Source: Streptomyces antibioticus (lineage in GTDB: Bacteria > Actinomycetota > Actinomycetes > Streptomycetales > Streptomycetaceae). Taken from it: a stretch of 64,000 nt of DNA. The position numbers were made by a program, and so were the translations under genes. Shown here one piece after another: positions 20,462 through 29,549 of this stretch. Position 1 is the stretch's first letter; each line of letters begins with the position of its first letter. The notes under the pieces were generated by a model. The model was not told where the DNA came from, did not search any database, and was given only the letters and a program-made list of their open reading frames with translations. The stretch lies in assembly GCF_001514065.1 (NCBI RefSeq), contig NZ_KQ948429.1:186001-250000 (forward strand), given 5' to 3'.

Positions 20462-21586
20462 ATGCCCCTCCGCGTCCGCCCCATCCCCCGCCCCGAGCAC
20501 CTCGCCTTCATCGCCGCCCGCCCGTCCGCCAGCCACACGCAGATCCCCGCGTGGGGTGAGGTGAAGCCGGACTGGCGGGCGGAGAGCCTCGGGTGGTTCG
20601 ACGAGGAGGGGCGGCTGGTGGGGGCGGGGCTGGTGCTGTACCGGCCGGTGCCGAAGCTGAAGAAGTACCTCGCGTATCTGCCCGAGGGGCCGCTCATCGA
20701 CTGGTACGACGCCGAGCTCGCGGAGCGCTGGCTGAAGCCGATGCTCGGCCATCTCAAGCAACAGGGGGCGTTCTCGGTGAAGATGGGTCCGCCCGTCGTC
20801 GTGCGCCGCTGGAGCGCCGACGCCGTGAAGGCCGCGATCGCCGACCCGGCCGCCCGGCGGCTGCGGGACGCCGAGGCGACCTCGTACGAACCCCGTGCCT
20901 TCGACGTCGCCGAGCGGCTGCGGCGGGCGGGCTGGCAGCAGACGGAACCGGGCGGCGAGGACGGCTTCGCCGCCGGACAGCCCCGGTACGTGTTCCAGGT
21001 GCCGTTCGCCGGGCGTTCGTTGGACGAGATCCACCGCGGCCTCAACCAGCAGTGGCGGCGCAACATCAAGAAGGCGGAGAAGGCCGGCGTCGAGGTCGTC
21101 CGCGGCGGCCTTGAGGATCTCCCGGCGTTCTACGCCCTCTACACCGAGACCGCCGAACGCGACCGCTTCATCCCCCGCCCGCTCGCCTACTTCCAGCGCA
21201 TGTGGACCGTACTCAACGCCGAACACCCCGACCGCATGCGCCTGTATTTCGCCCGCCACGACGGCGATGTCCTCGCCGCGGCCACGATGCTCACGGTCGG
21301 TGAGCACGTCTGGTACTCGTACGGCGCCTCCACCGCCCACAAGCGCGAGGTCCAGCCGAACAACGCGATGCAGTGGCGGATGATGGCCGACGCCCACGAG
21401 CTGGGTGCCGCCGTCTACGACCTGCGCGGCATCACCGACACCCTGGAGGACTCCAACCACCTCCTCGGCCTGCTCCGCTTCAAGGTCGGCACGGGCGGTC
21501 AGGCCATCGAGTACCTGGGGGAGTGGGACTTCCCGATCAACCGGCTGCTGCACAAGGCGCTGGACCTGTACATGGCGCGACGTTAG
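20462..21586 (+). CDS. FemABX-family peptidoglycan bridge transferase (FemX-like)
   Basis: A 374-residue non-ribosomal peptidyltransferase of the FemABX family, two GNAT-like lobes. Such enzymes transfer amino acids from aminoacyl-tRNA to lipid II; Streptomyces FemX attaches the first glycine of the interpeptide bridge. Family segments seen are HTQIPAWGEVK near the N-terminus, LPEGPLIDW, the basic LNQQWRRNIKKAEKAGVEV helix, YALYTETAERDRF and the C-terminal GITDTLEDSNHLLGLLRFKVGTGGQAIEYLGEWDFPIN. No coiled-coil arm as in SerRS-like Fem proteins is evident. A paralogue dedicated to vancomycin-type resistance is possible but no van genes are nearby. Confidence 0.9.
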   Translation: MPLRVRPIPRPEHLAFIAARPSASHTQIPAWGEVKPDWRAESLGWFDEEGRLVGAGLVLYRPVPKLKKYLAYLPEGPLIDWYDAELAERWLKPMLGHLKQQGAFSVKMGPPVVVRRWSADAVKAAIADPAARRLRDAEATSYEPRAFDVAERLRRAGWQQTEPGGEDGFAAGQPRYVFQVPFAGRSLDEIHRGLNQQWRRNIKKAEKAGVEVVRGGLEDLPAFYALYTETAERDRFIPRPLAYFQRMWTVLNAEHPDRMRLYFARHDGDVLAAATMLTVGEHVWYSYGASTAHKREVQPNNAMQWRMMADAHELGAAVYDLRGITDTLEDSNHLLGLLRFKVGTGGQAIEYLGEWDFPINRLLHKALDLYMARR

Positions 21587-21666
21587 AGAGGCTCGCTCCG
21601 GACAGTGGCAAAAGGGGTTCACGTTCCTGACGGAGTCCATTACTCTGGACTTGATAGTACATCGAG

Positions 21667-22659
21667 ATGAACGTCCCGCGTGCCGAACCCCTGGAAGGCC
21701 CCGTGAGCACCCCCAGCACCGCCGCCGCCTCGCCTTCGGCGACCCCGGCCGCCCAGACCTCTCTCGCCGTGCCGCCGGCAGGCGCCGCCCACCGCCGACG
21801 CTCCCTCGGCTCCATCGGCCTGGTGCTGTCCGCGGGCATCTCCGTGCAGTTCGGCGGGGCCCTCGCGGCGAGCCTGATGCCGCGCGCCGGGGCGCTCGGC
21901 GTGGTGACGCTGCGGCTGGTGGCGGCGGCGATCGTGCTGCTGGTGGTGTGCCGGCCGCGGGTGCGCGGACACAGCCGCGCCGACTGGGCCACGGTGATCG
22001 TCTTCGGCCTCACCATGGCCGGGATGAACGGCCTGTTCTACCAGTCCATCGCCCGCATCCCGCTCGGTCCGGCGGTCGCCCTGGAGGTCCTCGGCCCCCT
22101 CGCCCTGTCGGTCCTCGCCTCCCGCCGCGCGATCAACCTCGTGTGGGCCGGGCTGGCCCTCGCCGGTGTCGTGCTGCTCAGTGGCGGCGGCTTCGGCAGC
22201 CTCGACGTCGTGGGCGTCCTCTTCGCCCTCGGCGCGGGCGCCATGTGGGCGGCGTACATCGTCTTCAGTGCCCGCACCGGCCGCCGCTTCCCGCAGGCCG
22301 ACGGGCTCGCCCTCGCCATGGCGGTCGCGGCGGTGGTGTTCCTGCCGCTCGGCATCGTCGAGTCCGGCACCAAGCTCCTCGACCCCACGACCGTCGCCCT
22401 GGGCTCGGCGGTGGCCGTCCTCTCCTCGGTCCTGCCCTACACCCTGGAACTCATCGCCCTGCGCCGCCTGCCCGCCTCCACCTTCGCCATCCTCATGAGC
22501 CTGGAACCGGCCATCGCCGCGACGGCCGGCTTCCTGGTCCTCAGCCAGGCCCTGTCCGCGACGGAGGCGGTCGCCATCGCCCTGGTCATCGCGGCGAGCA
22601 TGGGGGTGGTGCTGACGCAGGTGGGGCGGGGGAAGGCCGGGGCGTCCGAAGGGCACTGA
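21667..22659 (+). CDS. EamA-family (drug/metabolite) transporter
   Basis: Inner-membrane permease of about 330 residues with about ten hydrophobic helices in two EamA repeats. The first repeat runs from SIGLVLSAGISVQFGGALAASL to LNLVWAGLALAGVVLLSGGGF and the second from LFALGAGAMWAAYIVFSARTG to ALVIAASMGVVLTQVG. RhtA-like proteins of this type export amino acids or other small metabolites. The ATG at 21667 has no clear ribosome binding site; a GTG at 21703 (VSTPSTAA) preceded by GGAAGG is at least as likely and would leave the membrane domain intact. The substrate is unknown. Confidence 0.92.
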   Translation: MNVPRAEPLEGPVSTPSTAAASPSATPAAQTSLAVPPAGAAHRRRSLGSIGLVLSAGISVQFGGALAASLMPRAGALGVVTLRLVAAAIVLLVVCRPRVRGHSRADWATVIVFGLTMAGMNGLFYQSIARIPLGPAVALEVLGPLALSVLASRRAINLVWAGLALAGVVLLSGGGFGSLDVVGVLFALGAGAMWAAYIVFSARTGRRFPQADGLALAMAVAAVVFLPLGIVESGTKLLDPTTVALGSAVAVLSSVLPYTLELIALRRLPASTFAILMSLEPAIAATAGFLVLSQALSATEAVAIALVIAASMGVVLTQVGRGKAGASEGH

Positions 22660-22693
22660 AACCCTGGTCGGCCCGACGGGCGCCGAACCCCGG

Positions 22694-23461
22694 TCACCCC
22701 GAGGCCGCCGTATCCCCCGGCAGCTCCGGCGAGCGCACCATCCGCAGGAACGCCTTCACCCCCGCGATGATCTCCTGGTTGTCGGTGAGGCGGTTCACCG
22801 TGGACTCGAACTCCCGGCCCAGCGCCGCGATCCTGCGATCGGCCTCCTCCGCCCGTTCGTACGCGCTCATCGCCAGCGCGTCCACGGTCCGGCGCAGCTC
22901 GGCGAGGGCCCGGTACTGTTCCTCCGCCTTCTCCTCCAGCACCCGCGTCCCGGTCTCGGCGCGGTCGAGGCGGGCGTTCAGCTCGACCACGTCGTCCCGG
23001 GGATACGTGACGTCCTTGAGCAGCGCCCCGAGCCGCCGCCGGAGCTGGCCGAACCAGGCGCCGGCCGGGCGGAAGAACGTACTCAGCAGGAAGAACGCGG
23101 CGAACCAGTACCCCGTGAACACGCCAGTCGCCCAGGTGGCCGCGACGACGACCGCCGCCGTCACCACATGCCCCGCGACCGCCGTCCGCAGCATCGCGCG
23201 GGCGATGCGCCGGGCCTCGGCGTCCCGGGCCGGGGAGATGTCCAGGCCCTTCTCCCGGCTCACCGCGATCTCCGCGAGCACGGCATGCGCCCGGAAGTAG
23301 AGGTTCCACGGCACGGTCAGCAGAAGCAGCAGCCACAGCAGGCTCAGCACTCCCGCCCCGGCCCCGAACACCACATCCGCCGGAGCCCCCGCCAGATACG
23401 CCACGATGAGCGCCACCCCGGCCGCGACCACGGCCCCGACCCCCGCCAGAAACCTGCCCAT
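22694..23461 (-). CDS. Membrane protein with four helices and a C-terminal coiled coil
   Basis: A 255-residue protein of no family I recognise. Residues 1-50 hold two closely spaced membrane segments, and a second pair lies near residues 90-130 (VAGHVVTAAVVVAATWATGV, WFAAFFLLSTFF). From about 150 onward the chain is charged and heptad-like (VVELNARLDRAETGTRVLEEKAEEQYRALAELRRTVDAL...), a likely cytosolic coiled coil. GGAAGGTGGGG lies just upstream of the ATG. It is divergent from the acyl-CoA operon. The architecture suggests a scaffold or sensor but no partner is visible. Confidence 0.8.
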   Translation of the reverse strand: MGRFLAGVGAVVAAGVALIVAYLAGAPADVVFGAGAGVLSLLWLLLLLTVPWNLYFRAHAVLAEIAVSREKGLDISPARDAEARRIARAMLRTAVAGHVVTAAVVVAATWATGVFTGYWFAAFFLLSTFFRPAGAWFGQLRRRLGALLKDVTYPRDDVVELNARLDRAETGTRVLEEKAEEQYRALAELRRTVDALAMSAYERAEEADRRIAALGREFESTVNRLTDNQEIIAGVKAFLRMVRSPELPGDTAASG

Positions 23462-23593
23462 GCCCCACCTTCCAGGTCGGATGCCCGCTCTTGTCCATCG
23501 TTCCCGCGCGGCCCGGCGGCGGCATGAGTAGTCGTACTCACTCGGCGGGACCGAACCCAACGGGACCGAGCCCAACGCGACGGAAAAAAGAAT

Positions 23594-23607
23594 GCAAGCA
23601 CGCTTGC
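23594..23607. promoter_or_regulatory. Candidate TetR-family operator at head of acyl-CoA operon
   Basis: Palindrome GCAAGC-AC-GCTTGC, 33 bp upstream of the first operon gene, in an AT-richer stretch. Palindromes of the AAGCANNNGCTT type are common targets of TetR regulators of acyl-CoA catabolism in actinobacteria. The TetR gene at the operon's end is the obvious candidate ligand. Confidence 0.6.
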
Positions 23608-23639
23608 TTGTTTATGGGGCTGCTGCCATCCTCACTGCC

Positions 23640-24434
23640 ATGGCAGATCCCACGCCCGTCATCGACGACCTGTGCGCGGAGAGCGAGGCACTCGACCTGC
23701 TCGTGGCCGGGTTGAGCAAGGAGCAGTGGTCGGCGCCGACCCCCGCCCCCGGCTGGACCGTCGCCCACCAGATCGCCCACCTCGCCTGGACCGACCACTC
23801 CTCCCTGCTCGCCGTGACCGATCAGAAAGCCTTCTCCCGTGAGGTCGAGAAGGCCCTGGCCGCGCCCGGGGACTTCGTGGACAACGGTGCCGAGGAGGGC
23901 GCGGCGAAGCCTCCGGAGCGGCTGCTCGCGTACTGGCGGGCGGGCCGCGAGGACCTGGCCGACGCACTGCGGGCCGCCCCCGACGGCGCCCGTTTCCCCT
24001 GGTACGGCCCTCCGATGTCCGCCGCCTCCATGGCCACCGCCCGCCTCATGGAGACCTGGGCGCACGCCGGTGACGTGGCGGACGCGCTGGGCGTCACCCG
24101 TACCCCCACCGACCGCCTGCGGCACATCGCCCGACTCGGCGTCCGCACCCGCGACTTCGCCTTCGGCGTGCACGGACTGACCCCGCCGTTCGAGGAGTTC
24201 CGGATCGAACTCACCGCACCCTCGGGTGAGTTGTGGACCTACGGCCCCGAGAACGCCACCGACCGCGTCACCGGCCCCGCCCTCGACTTCTGCCTCCTGG
24301 TCACCCAGCGTGCCCACCGCAGCGACCTCGCCCTGACCGCCGAGGGCGAGGACGCCGACCGCTGGCTGGACATCGCCCAGGCGTTCGCGGGCCCGCCGGG
24401 CGGCGGGCGCCCGCCGAAGGGGGCGGCCGGGTGA
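23640..24434 (+). CDS. TIGR03084-type DinB/mycothiol-enzyme-fold protein
   Basis: A 264-residue protein of the TIGR03084 family, related to mycothiol-dependent maleylpyruvate isomerase and DinB four-helix proteins. The metal-binding pattern is visible: [23 protein letters not shown] supplies His residues on one helix, and [15 protein letters not shown] supplies another His and Asp. The family is characteristically found next to acyl-CoA and AtuA genes in actinobacteria, as here; its reaction is unknown. It is the first gene of the operon, and its TGA overlaps the GTG of the AtuA-like gene (24431-24434). An upstream in-frame start at 23592 would lie inside the operator and is rejected. Confidence 0.88.
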   Translation: MADPTPVIDDLCAESEALDLLVAGLSKEQWSAPTPAPGWTVAHQIAHLAWTDHSSLLAVTDQKAFSREVEKALAAPGDFVDNGAEEGAAKPPERLLAYWRAGREDLADALRAAPDGARFPWYGPPMSAASMATARLMETWAHAGDVADALGVTRTPTDRLRHIARLGVRTRDFAFGVHGLTPPFEEFRIELTAPSGELWTYGPENATDRVTGPALDFCLLVTQRAHRSDLALTAEGEDADRWLDIAQAFAGPPGGGRPPKGAAG

Positions 24435-26101
24435 ACACGCTGCGCATCGGCAACGCCTCCGGTTTCTACGGCGACCGCTTCGACGCCTTCCGCGAGATGC
24501 TCACCGGCGGTGAACTCGACGTCCTCACCGGCGACTACCTCGCCGAGCTGACCATGCTCATCCTGGGCCGCGACCGGCTGAAGGACCCCGGCGCCGGGTA
24601 CGCCCGCACGTTCCTGCGGCAGTTGGAGGAATGCCTCGGCATCGCCCAGGAGCGGGGCGTACGGATCGTCGCCAACGCCGGTGGCCTCAACCCGGCCGGA
24701 CTCGCCGCCCGCGTACGGGAGTTGGCCGACCGGCTCGGCATCGCCGTCCGCGTCGCCCACGTCGAGGGCGACGACCTGACCGCTGACCATCCCGGCAGTC
24801 TCGCCGCCCACGCCTACCTCGGCGGCTTCGGTGTCGCGGAGTGCCTGCGCGCGGGCGCCGACGTGGTCGTCACCGGGCGGGTGACGGACGCGGCCCTGGT
24901 CACCGGACCCGCCGCGGCCCACTTCGGCTGGCAGCCGACGGACTTCGACCGGCTCGCGGGCGCGGTCGTCGCCGGGCACGTCCTGGAGTGCGGCACTCAG
25001 GCGACGGGCGGCAACTACGCGTTCTTCCAGCAGGGCGATGTCCGCCGCCCCGGCTTCCCCCTCGCCGAACTCCACGAGGACGGCACCGCCGTCATCACCA
25101 AACACCCCGGCACCGGCGGCTTCGTCGACGTCGGCACGGTCACCGCGCAGCTGCTGTACGAGACCCAGGGCGCCCGGTACGCCGGACCCGACGTCACCGC
25201 CCGCCTCGACACCGTCCGCCTCACCCAGGACGGCCCCGACCGCGTCCGGATCTCCGGCGTCCGCGGCGAGGCCCCGCCCCCCACCCTCAAGGTCGGCCTG
25301 AACAAGCTCGGCGGCTTCCGCAACGAGGTCGTCTTCGTCCTCACCGGCCTCGACATCGAGGCGAAGGCGGCGCTGGTGCGGGCGCAGATGGAGCCGGTCC
25401 TCGGGAAAATAGCCGACGTGCGCTGGGAGTTGGCCCGCACCGATCGCGCGGACGCCGACACCGAGGAGACCGCCAGTGCCCTGCTGCGACTCGTCGTACG
25501 CGACCCCGACCAGGACGCGGTGGGACGGACGCTGAGCGGCGCCGCCATCGAACTCGCCCTCGCCAGCTACCCCGGCTTCCATGTGCTCGCCCCACCCGGG
25601 AAGGGCGCGCCTTATGGGGTCTTCGAGGACGTGTACGTCCCCCATGGCGCCGTCGACCATGTGGCCGTCCTCCACGACGGCCGCCGTATCCCTGTGGCGC
25701 CGGCCCGCGACACCCTCGTACTCGCGGATCCCGCGGAACCTGAGATGCCCGCACCCCTTTCGCAGGGCCCCACTCGACGCGCCCCGCTCGGTCTCGTCGC
25801 GGGCGCCCGCAGTGGGGACAAGGGTGGCAACGCCAACGTGGGGGTGTGGGCCCGAACCGACGAGGCGTGGCGGTGGCTCGCGCACACGCTCACCGTCGAC
25901 CGCTTCCGTGAACTCCTTCCGGAGACAGCCGACTTGAAGGTCACCCGGCATCAACTCCCCAATCTCCGCGCCCTCAACTTCGTCGTCGAGGGCATCCTCG
26001 GCGCCGGTGTCGCCGCCCAGCACCGCTTCGACCCGCAGGCCAAGGCGCTCGGCGAATGGCTGCGCTCCCGCCACTTGGACATCCCGGAGGTCCTGCTGTG
26101 A
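24431..26101 (+). CDS. AtuA-like DUF1446 protein, acyclic terpene utilisation family
   Basis: A 556-residue protein with an N-terminal DUF1446 domain (about 3-445; [86 protein letters not shown]) and a C-terminal AtuA-like ferredoxin-fold region (about 460-556; [15 protein letters not shown]). P. aeruginosa AtuA is encoded in the citronellol/geraniol operon and its chemistry is not established. The GTG start overlaps the previous stop, and the stop (26099-26101) overlaps the carboxyltransferase GTG, so it is a coupled operon member between a DinB-fold protein and a biotin-dependent carboxylase. Confidence 0.92.
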   Translation: MNTLRIGNASGFYGDRFDAFREMLTGGELDVLTGDYLAELTMLILGRDRLKDPGAGYARTFLRQLEECLGIAQERGVRIVANAGGLNPAGLAARVRELADRLGIAVRVAHVEGDDLTADHPGSLAAHAYLGGFGVAECLRAGADVVVTGRVTDAALVTGPAAAHFGWQPTDFDRLAGAVVAGHVLECGTQATGGNYAFFQQGDVRRPGFPLAELHEDGTAVITKHPGTGGFVDVGTVTAQLLYETQGARYAGPDVTARLDTVRLTQDGPDRVRISGVRGEAPPPTLKVGLNKLGGFRNEVVFVLTGLDIEAKAALVRAQMEPVLGKIADVRWELARTDRADADTEETASALLRLVVRDPDQDAVGRTLSGAAIELALASYPGFHVLAPPGKGAPYGVFEDVYVPHGAVDHVAVLHDGRRIPVAPARDTLVLADPAEPEMPAPLSQGPTRRAPLGLVAGARSGDKGGNANVGVWARTDEAWRWLAHTLTVDRFRELLPETADLKVTRHQLPNLRALNFVVEGILGAGVAAQHRFDPQAKALGEWLRSRHLDIPEVLL

Positions 26102-27696
26102 CGGTCATCAACTCCGCCCTGGACACGGCGGGTTCCGACTACCGGGCGAACCGCGAGACCATGCTCGCGAAGCTGGACGAGCTGACCGCCGAGCACGCCA
26201 AGGCGCTGGCCGGGGGCGGTCCGAAGTATGTGGAGCGACACCGCAAGCGCGGCAAGCTGCTCGCCCGCGAACGCATCGAACTGCTCCTCGACCCGGACAC
26301 GCCTTTCCTGGAACTGTCCCCGCTGGCCGCGTGGGGCAGCGAGTACCCCGTCGGTGGTTCGCTCGTCACCGGTGTCGGGGTCGTCGAGGGCGTGGAGTGC
26401 CTGATCACCGCCAACGACCCGACCGTGCGCGGTGGAGCCAGCAACCCGTGGTCGCTGAAGAAGGCCCTGCGCGCCAACGACATCGCCCTCGCCAACCGGC
26501 TCCCCTGCATCAGCCTGGTGGAGTCCGGGGGCGCCGACCTGCCGTCCCAGAAGGAGATCTTCATCCCCGGGGGCGCCATCTTCCGGGATCTGACGCGGCT
26601 GTCCGCCGCCGGAATCCCCACGGTCGCGGTCGTCTTCGGCAACTCCACGGCGGGCGGGGCCTACGTCCCCGGCATGTCCGACCACGTGATCATGGTCAAG
26701 GAGCGCGCCAAGGTGTTCCTCGGCGGTCCGCCCCTCGTCAAGATGGCCACCGGTGAGGAGAGCGACGACGAGTCCCTGGGCGGCGCGGAGATGCACGCGC
26801 GCGTGTCGGGCCTCGCGGACTACTTCGCCGTCGACGAGCCGGACGCCCTGCGGCAGGCGCGCCGCGTGGTCGCCCGCCTCAACCACCGCAAGGCGTACGG
26901 CGATCCGCCCCTCGCCGAGCCCCCCAAGTACGCGGCCGACGAACTCCTCGGCATCGTCCCCGGCGACCTCAAGACCCCCTTCGACCCGCGCGAGGTCATC
27001 GCCCGGATCGTCGACGCCTCCGACTTCGACGAGTTCAAACCGCTGTACGGCACGAGCCTGACGACCGGATGGGCGGCCCTGCACGGCTATCCGATCGGCA
27101 TCCTGGCCAACGCCCAAGGGGTGCTCTTCTCCGCGGAGTCCCAGAAGGCCGCCCAGTTCATCCAGCTCGCGAACCAGCGCGACATCCCCCTGCTCTTCCT
27201 CCACAACACCACCGGCTACATGGTCGGCAAGGAGTACGAGCAGGGCGGCATCATCAAGCACGGCGCGATGATGATCAACGCGGTGAGCAACAGCCGCGTG
27301 CCCCATCTGTCCGTGCTCATGGGCGCCTCCTACGGCGCCGGGCACTACGGCATGTGCGGCCGCGCCTACGACCCGCGCTTCCTGTTCGCCTGGCCCAGCG
27401 CCAAGTCCGCCGTCATGGGCCCGCAGCAGCTGGCGGGCGTCCTGTCGATCGTCGCCCGGCAGTCGGCGGCCGCGAAGGGGCAGCCGTACGACGACGAGGC
27501 CGACGCGGCCCTGCGGGCCATGGTCGAGCAGCAGATCGAGTCCGAGTCGCTGCCGATGTTCCTCTCCGGCCGCCTCTACGACGACGGCGTCATCGACCCA
27601 CGCGACACCCGCACGGTCCTCGGCCTGTGCCTGTCGGCCATCCACACGGCGCCGTACGAGGGTGCGCGCGGCGGCTTCGGCGTCTTCCGGATGTGA
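26098..27696 (+). CDS. Acyl-CoA carboxylase carboxyltransferase (beta) subunit
   Basis: A 532-residue carboxyltransferase with two crotonase-like halves. It transfers carboxyl from carboxybiotin to an acyl-CoA, partnered by the biotin carboxylase encoded next. Landmarks are GKLLARERIELLLDPDT, the first oxyanion region GNSTAGGAYVPGMSDHVIMV with FLGGPPLVKMATGEE, and the second VLMGASYGAGHYGMCGRAYDPRFLFAWP. The overall pattern is closer to methylcrotonyl-CoA (LiuB) and geranyl-CoA (AtuC) subunits than to propionyl-CoA PccB. Substrate choice cannot be settled by eye; the AtuA neighbour favours a terpenoid or branched acyl-CoA. The GTG start overlaps the upstream TGA. Confidence 0.92.
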   Translation: MTVINSALDTAGSDYRANRETMLAKLDELTAEHAKALAGGGPKYVERHRKRGKLLARERIELLLDPDTPFLELSPLAAWGSEYPVGGSLVTGVGVVEGVECLITANDPTVRGGASNPWSLKKALRANDIALANRLPCISLVESGGADLPSQKEIFIPGGAIFRDLTRLSAAGIPTVAVVFGNSTAGGAYVPGMSDHVIMVKERAKVFLGGPPLVKMATGEESDDESLGGAEMHARVSGLADYFAVDEPDALRQARRVVARLNHRKAYGDPPLAEPPKYAADELLGIVPGDLKTPFDPREVIARIVDASDFDEFKPLYGTSLTTGWAALHGYPIGILANAQGVLFSAESQKAAQFIQLANQRDIPLLFLHNTTGYMVGKEYEQGGIIKHGAMMINAVSNSRVPHLSVLMGASYGAGHYGMCGRAYDPRFLFAWPSAKSAVMGPQQLAGVLSIVARQSAAAKGQPYDDEADAALRAMVEQQIESESLPMFLSGRLYDDGVIDPRDTRTVLGLCLSAIHTAPYEGARGGFGVFRM

Positions 27697-27704
27697 GGGA
27701 TCAC

Positions 27705-29549
27705 TTGATAGGGACTGTGCTCGTCGCCAACCGGGGCGAGATCGCCTGCCGCATCTTCCGCACCTGCGGTGAGCTGGGAATCCGAACCGTCGCCGTGCAC
27801 TCGGACCCGGACGCGAACGCCCGCCACGCGCGCGTGGCCGACACGGCGGTACGACTCCCCGGGGCGACCCCCGCCGAGACGTATCTGCGCGGCGACCTGA
27901 TCGTGAAGGCCGCCGTCGCCGCCGGAGCGGACGCCGTGCACCCCGGCTACGGCTTCCTCTCCGAGAACGCCGACTTCGCCCGCGCCGTCCTGGACGCGGG
28001 GCTGGTGTGGATCGGCCCGCCGCCCGAGGCGATCGAGGCGATGGCGTCCAAGACGCGCGCGAAGGAGCTGATGGGGCTCCGGCCGCTGGGGGAGGTGAGC
28101 GCGTCCGACCTGCCGGTGCTCGTGAAGGCGGCCGCGGGCGGCGGGGGGCGCGGGATGAGGATCGTGCGCCGTCTTGAGGAGCTGAGCGCCGCACTGGAGG
28201 GCGCGCGCGCCGAAGCCGCGAGCGCCTTCGGGGACGGGGAGGTGTTCGTCGAGCCGTACATCGAGAACGGCCGCCATGTCGAGGTCCAGATCCTCGCCGA
28301 CACCCACGGCACGGTCTGGGCGCTCGGCACGCGCGACTGCTCCCTCCAGCGCCGCCACCAGAAGGTCATCGAGGAGGCGCCGGCGCCCGGGCTCTCCGAG
28401 GGGCTCGAAGAGGAGCTGCGCACGCTGGCCGTGCGCGCCGCGCGCGCCGTCTCCTACGTCGGCGCGGGCACCGTCGAGTTCCTCGTCGCCGACGACAAGG
28501 CGCACTTCCTGGAGATGAACACCCGCCTCCAGGTGGAGCACCCGGTGACGGAGGCGGTGTTCGACGTGGACCTGGTCGCCCTCCAGATCGCCGTCGCAGA
28601 AGGACAGCCCCTGCCCGGGACACCTCCACGCGCGCGCGGCCACGCCGTCGAGGCCCGCCTCTACGCCGAGGACCCCTCCCAGGACTGGGCCCCCCAGACC
28701 GGCACCCTGCACCGCCTCACGGTCCCCGGCGTCCGCCTGGACACCGGCTACGAGGACGGCGACGAGATCGGCGTCCACTACGACCCGATGCTCGCCAAGG
28801 CCGTCGCCCACGCCCCCACGCGCGCGGAGGCCATCCGCAAACTGGCCGGCGCGCTGGAACGGGCCCAGCTCCACGGCCCGACGACCAACAGAACCCTCCT
28901 GGTCAACTCCCTGCGCCACGAGGAGTTCACGACGGCGGCCATGAACACGGCGTTCTACGACCGCCACCTCACATCGCTGACCTCAACGCCCCCCGACCCG
29001 CACGCCCCGCTGGCCGCCGCCCTGGCCGACGCCCACGGCCGCTCCCGCTTCGGCGGAGGCTGGCGCAACATGCCCTCGCAGCCACAGGTGAAGCGGTACG
29101 AGAGGGCGGGCGAGGAGATCGAGGTCCGGTACCGCTGGGGGAGGGACGGCCTGGAGGCGGACGGGGTGCGCGTGGTGCACGCCGACGCGCGTCTCGTCGT
29201 ACTCGAAGTGGACGGCGTGCGGCGCCGGTACGAGGTGTCGAGGTACGGCGACGAGGTGTACGCCGGCGCGACCGCGCTGAGGGCCCTGCCCCGCTTCCCC
29301 GACCCGAAGGCACAGCTGGCCCCGGGTTCCCTGCTGGCCCCGATGCCGGGAACGGTGGTCAGGATCGCCGAGGGCCTGGAGGTCGGGGCAAAGGTCGAGG
29401 CCGGTGAACCGATCGTCTGGCTCGAAGCGATGAAGATGCAACACCGCATTTCAGCCCCGGTCGCGGGGACGCTCAGCGTTTTGCATGCCGTGGTCGGCGG
29501 CCAGGTCGCCGTCGGTGCCCTGCTTGCCGTCGTAGAGGAGGACCAGTGA
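27705..29549 (+). CDS. Biotin carboxylase/BCCP (alpha) subunit of acyl-CoA carboxylase
   Basis: A 614-residue ATP-grasp biotin carboxylase fused to a biotin carrier domain. It has VLVANRGEIACRIFRTC, HPGYGFLSENADFA, the glycine loop KAAAGGGGRGM, VEVQILADTHG, LEMNTRLQVEHPVTE, and at the C-terminus the biotinylation site LEAMKMQH. The stretch between KTRAKELM and LPVLVKA is about 18 residues shorter than in E. coli AccC, removing the usual GVP-type loop; the reading frame is intact. The TTG at 27705 follows GAGGGA with a five-base gap. The stop overlaps the acyl-CoA dehydrogenase GTG. It forms the holoenzyme with the preceding beta subunit. Confidence 0.92.
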   Translation: MIGTVLVANRGEIACRIFRTCGELGIRTVAVHSDPDANARHARVADTAVRLPGATPAETYLRGDLIVKAAVAAGADAVHPGYGFLSENADFARAVLDAGLVWIGPPPEAIEAMASKTRAKELMGLRPLGEVSASDLPVLVKAAAGGGGRGMRIVRRLEELSAALEGARAEAASAFGDGEVFVEPYIENGRHVEVQILADTHGTVWALGTRDCSLQRRHQKVIEEAPAPGLSEGLEEELRTLAVRAARAVSYVGAGTVEFLVADDKAHFLEMNTRLQVEHPVTEAVFDVDLVALQIAVAEGQPLPGTPPRARGHAVEARLYAEDPSQDWAPQTGTLHRLTVPGVRLDTGYEDGDEIGVHYDPMLAKAVAHAPTRAEAIRKLAGALERAQLHGPTTNRTLLVNSLRHEEFTTAAMNTAFYDRHLTSLTSTPPDPHAPLAAALADAHGRSRFGGGWRNMPSQPQVKRYERAGEEIEVRYRWGRDGLEADGVRVVHADARLVVLEVDGVRRRYEVSRYGDEVYAGATALRALPRFPDPKAQLAPGSLLAPMPGTVVRIAEGLEVGAKVEAGEPIVWLEAMKMQHRISAPVAGTLSVLHAVVGGQVAVGALLAVVEEDQ

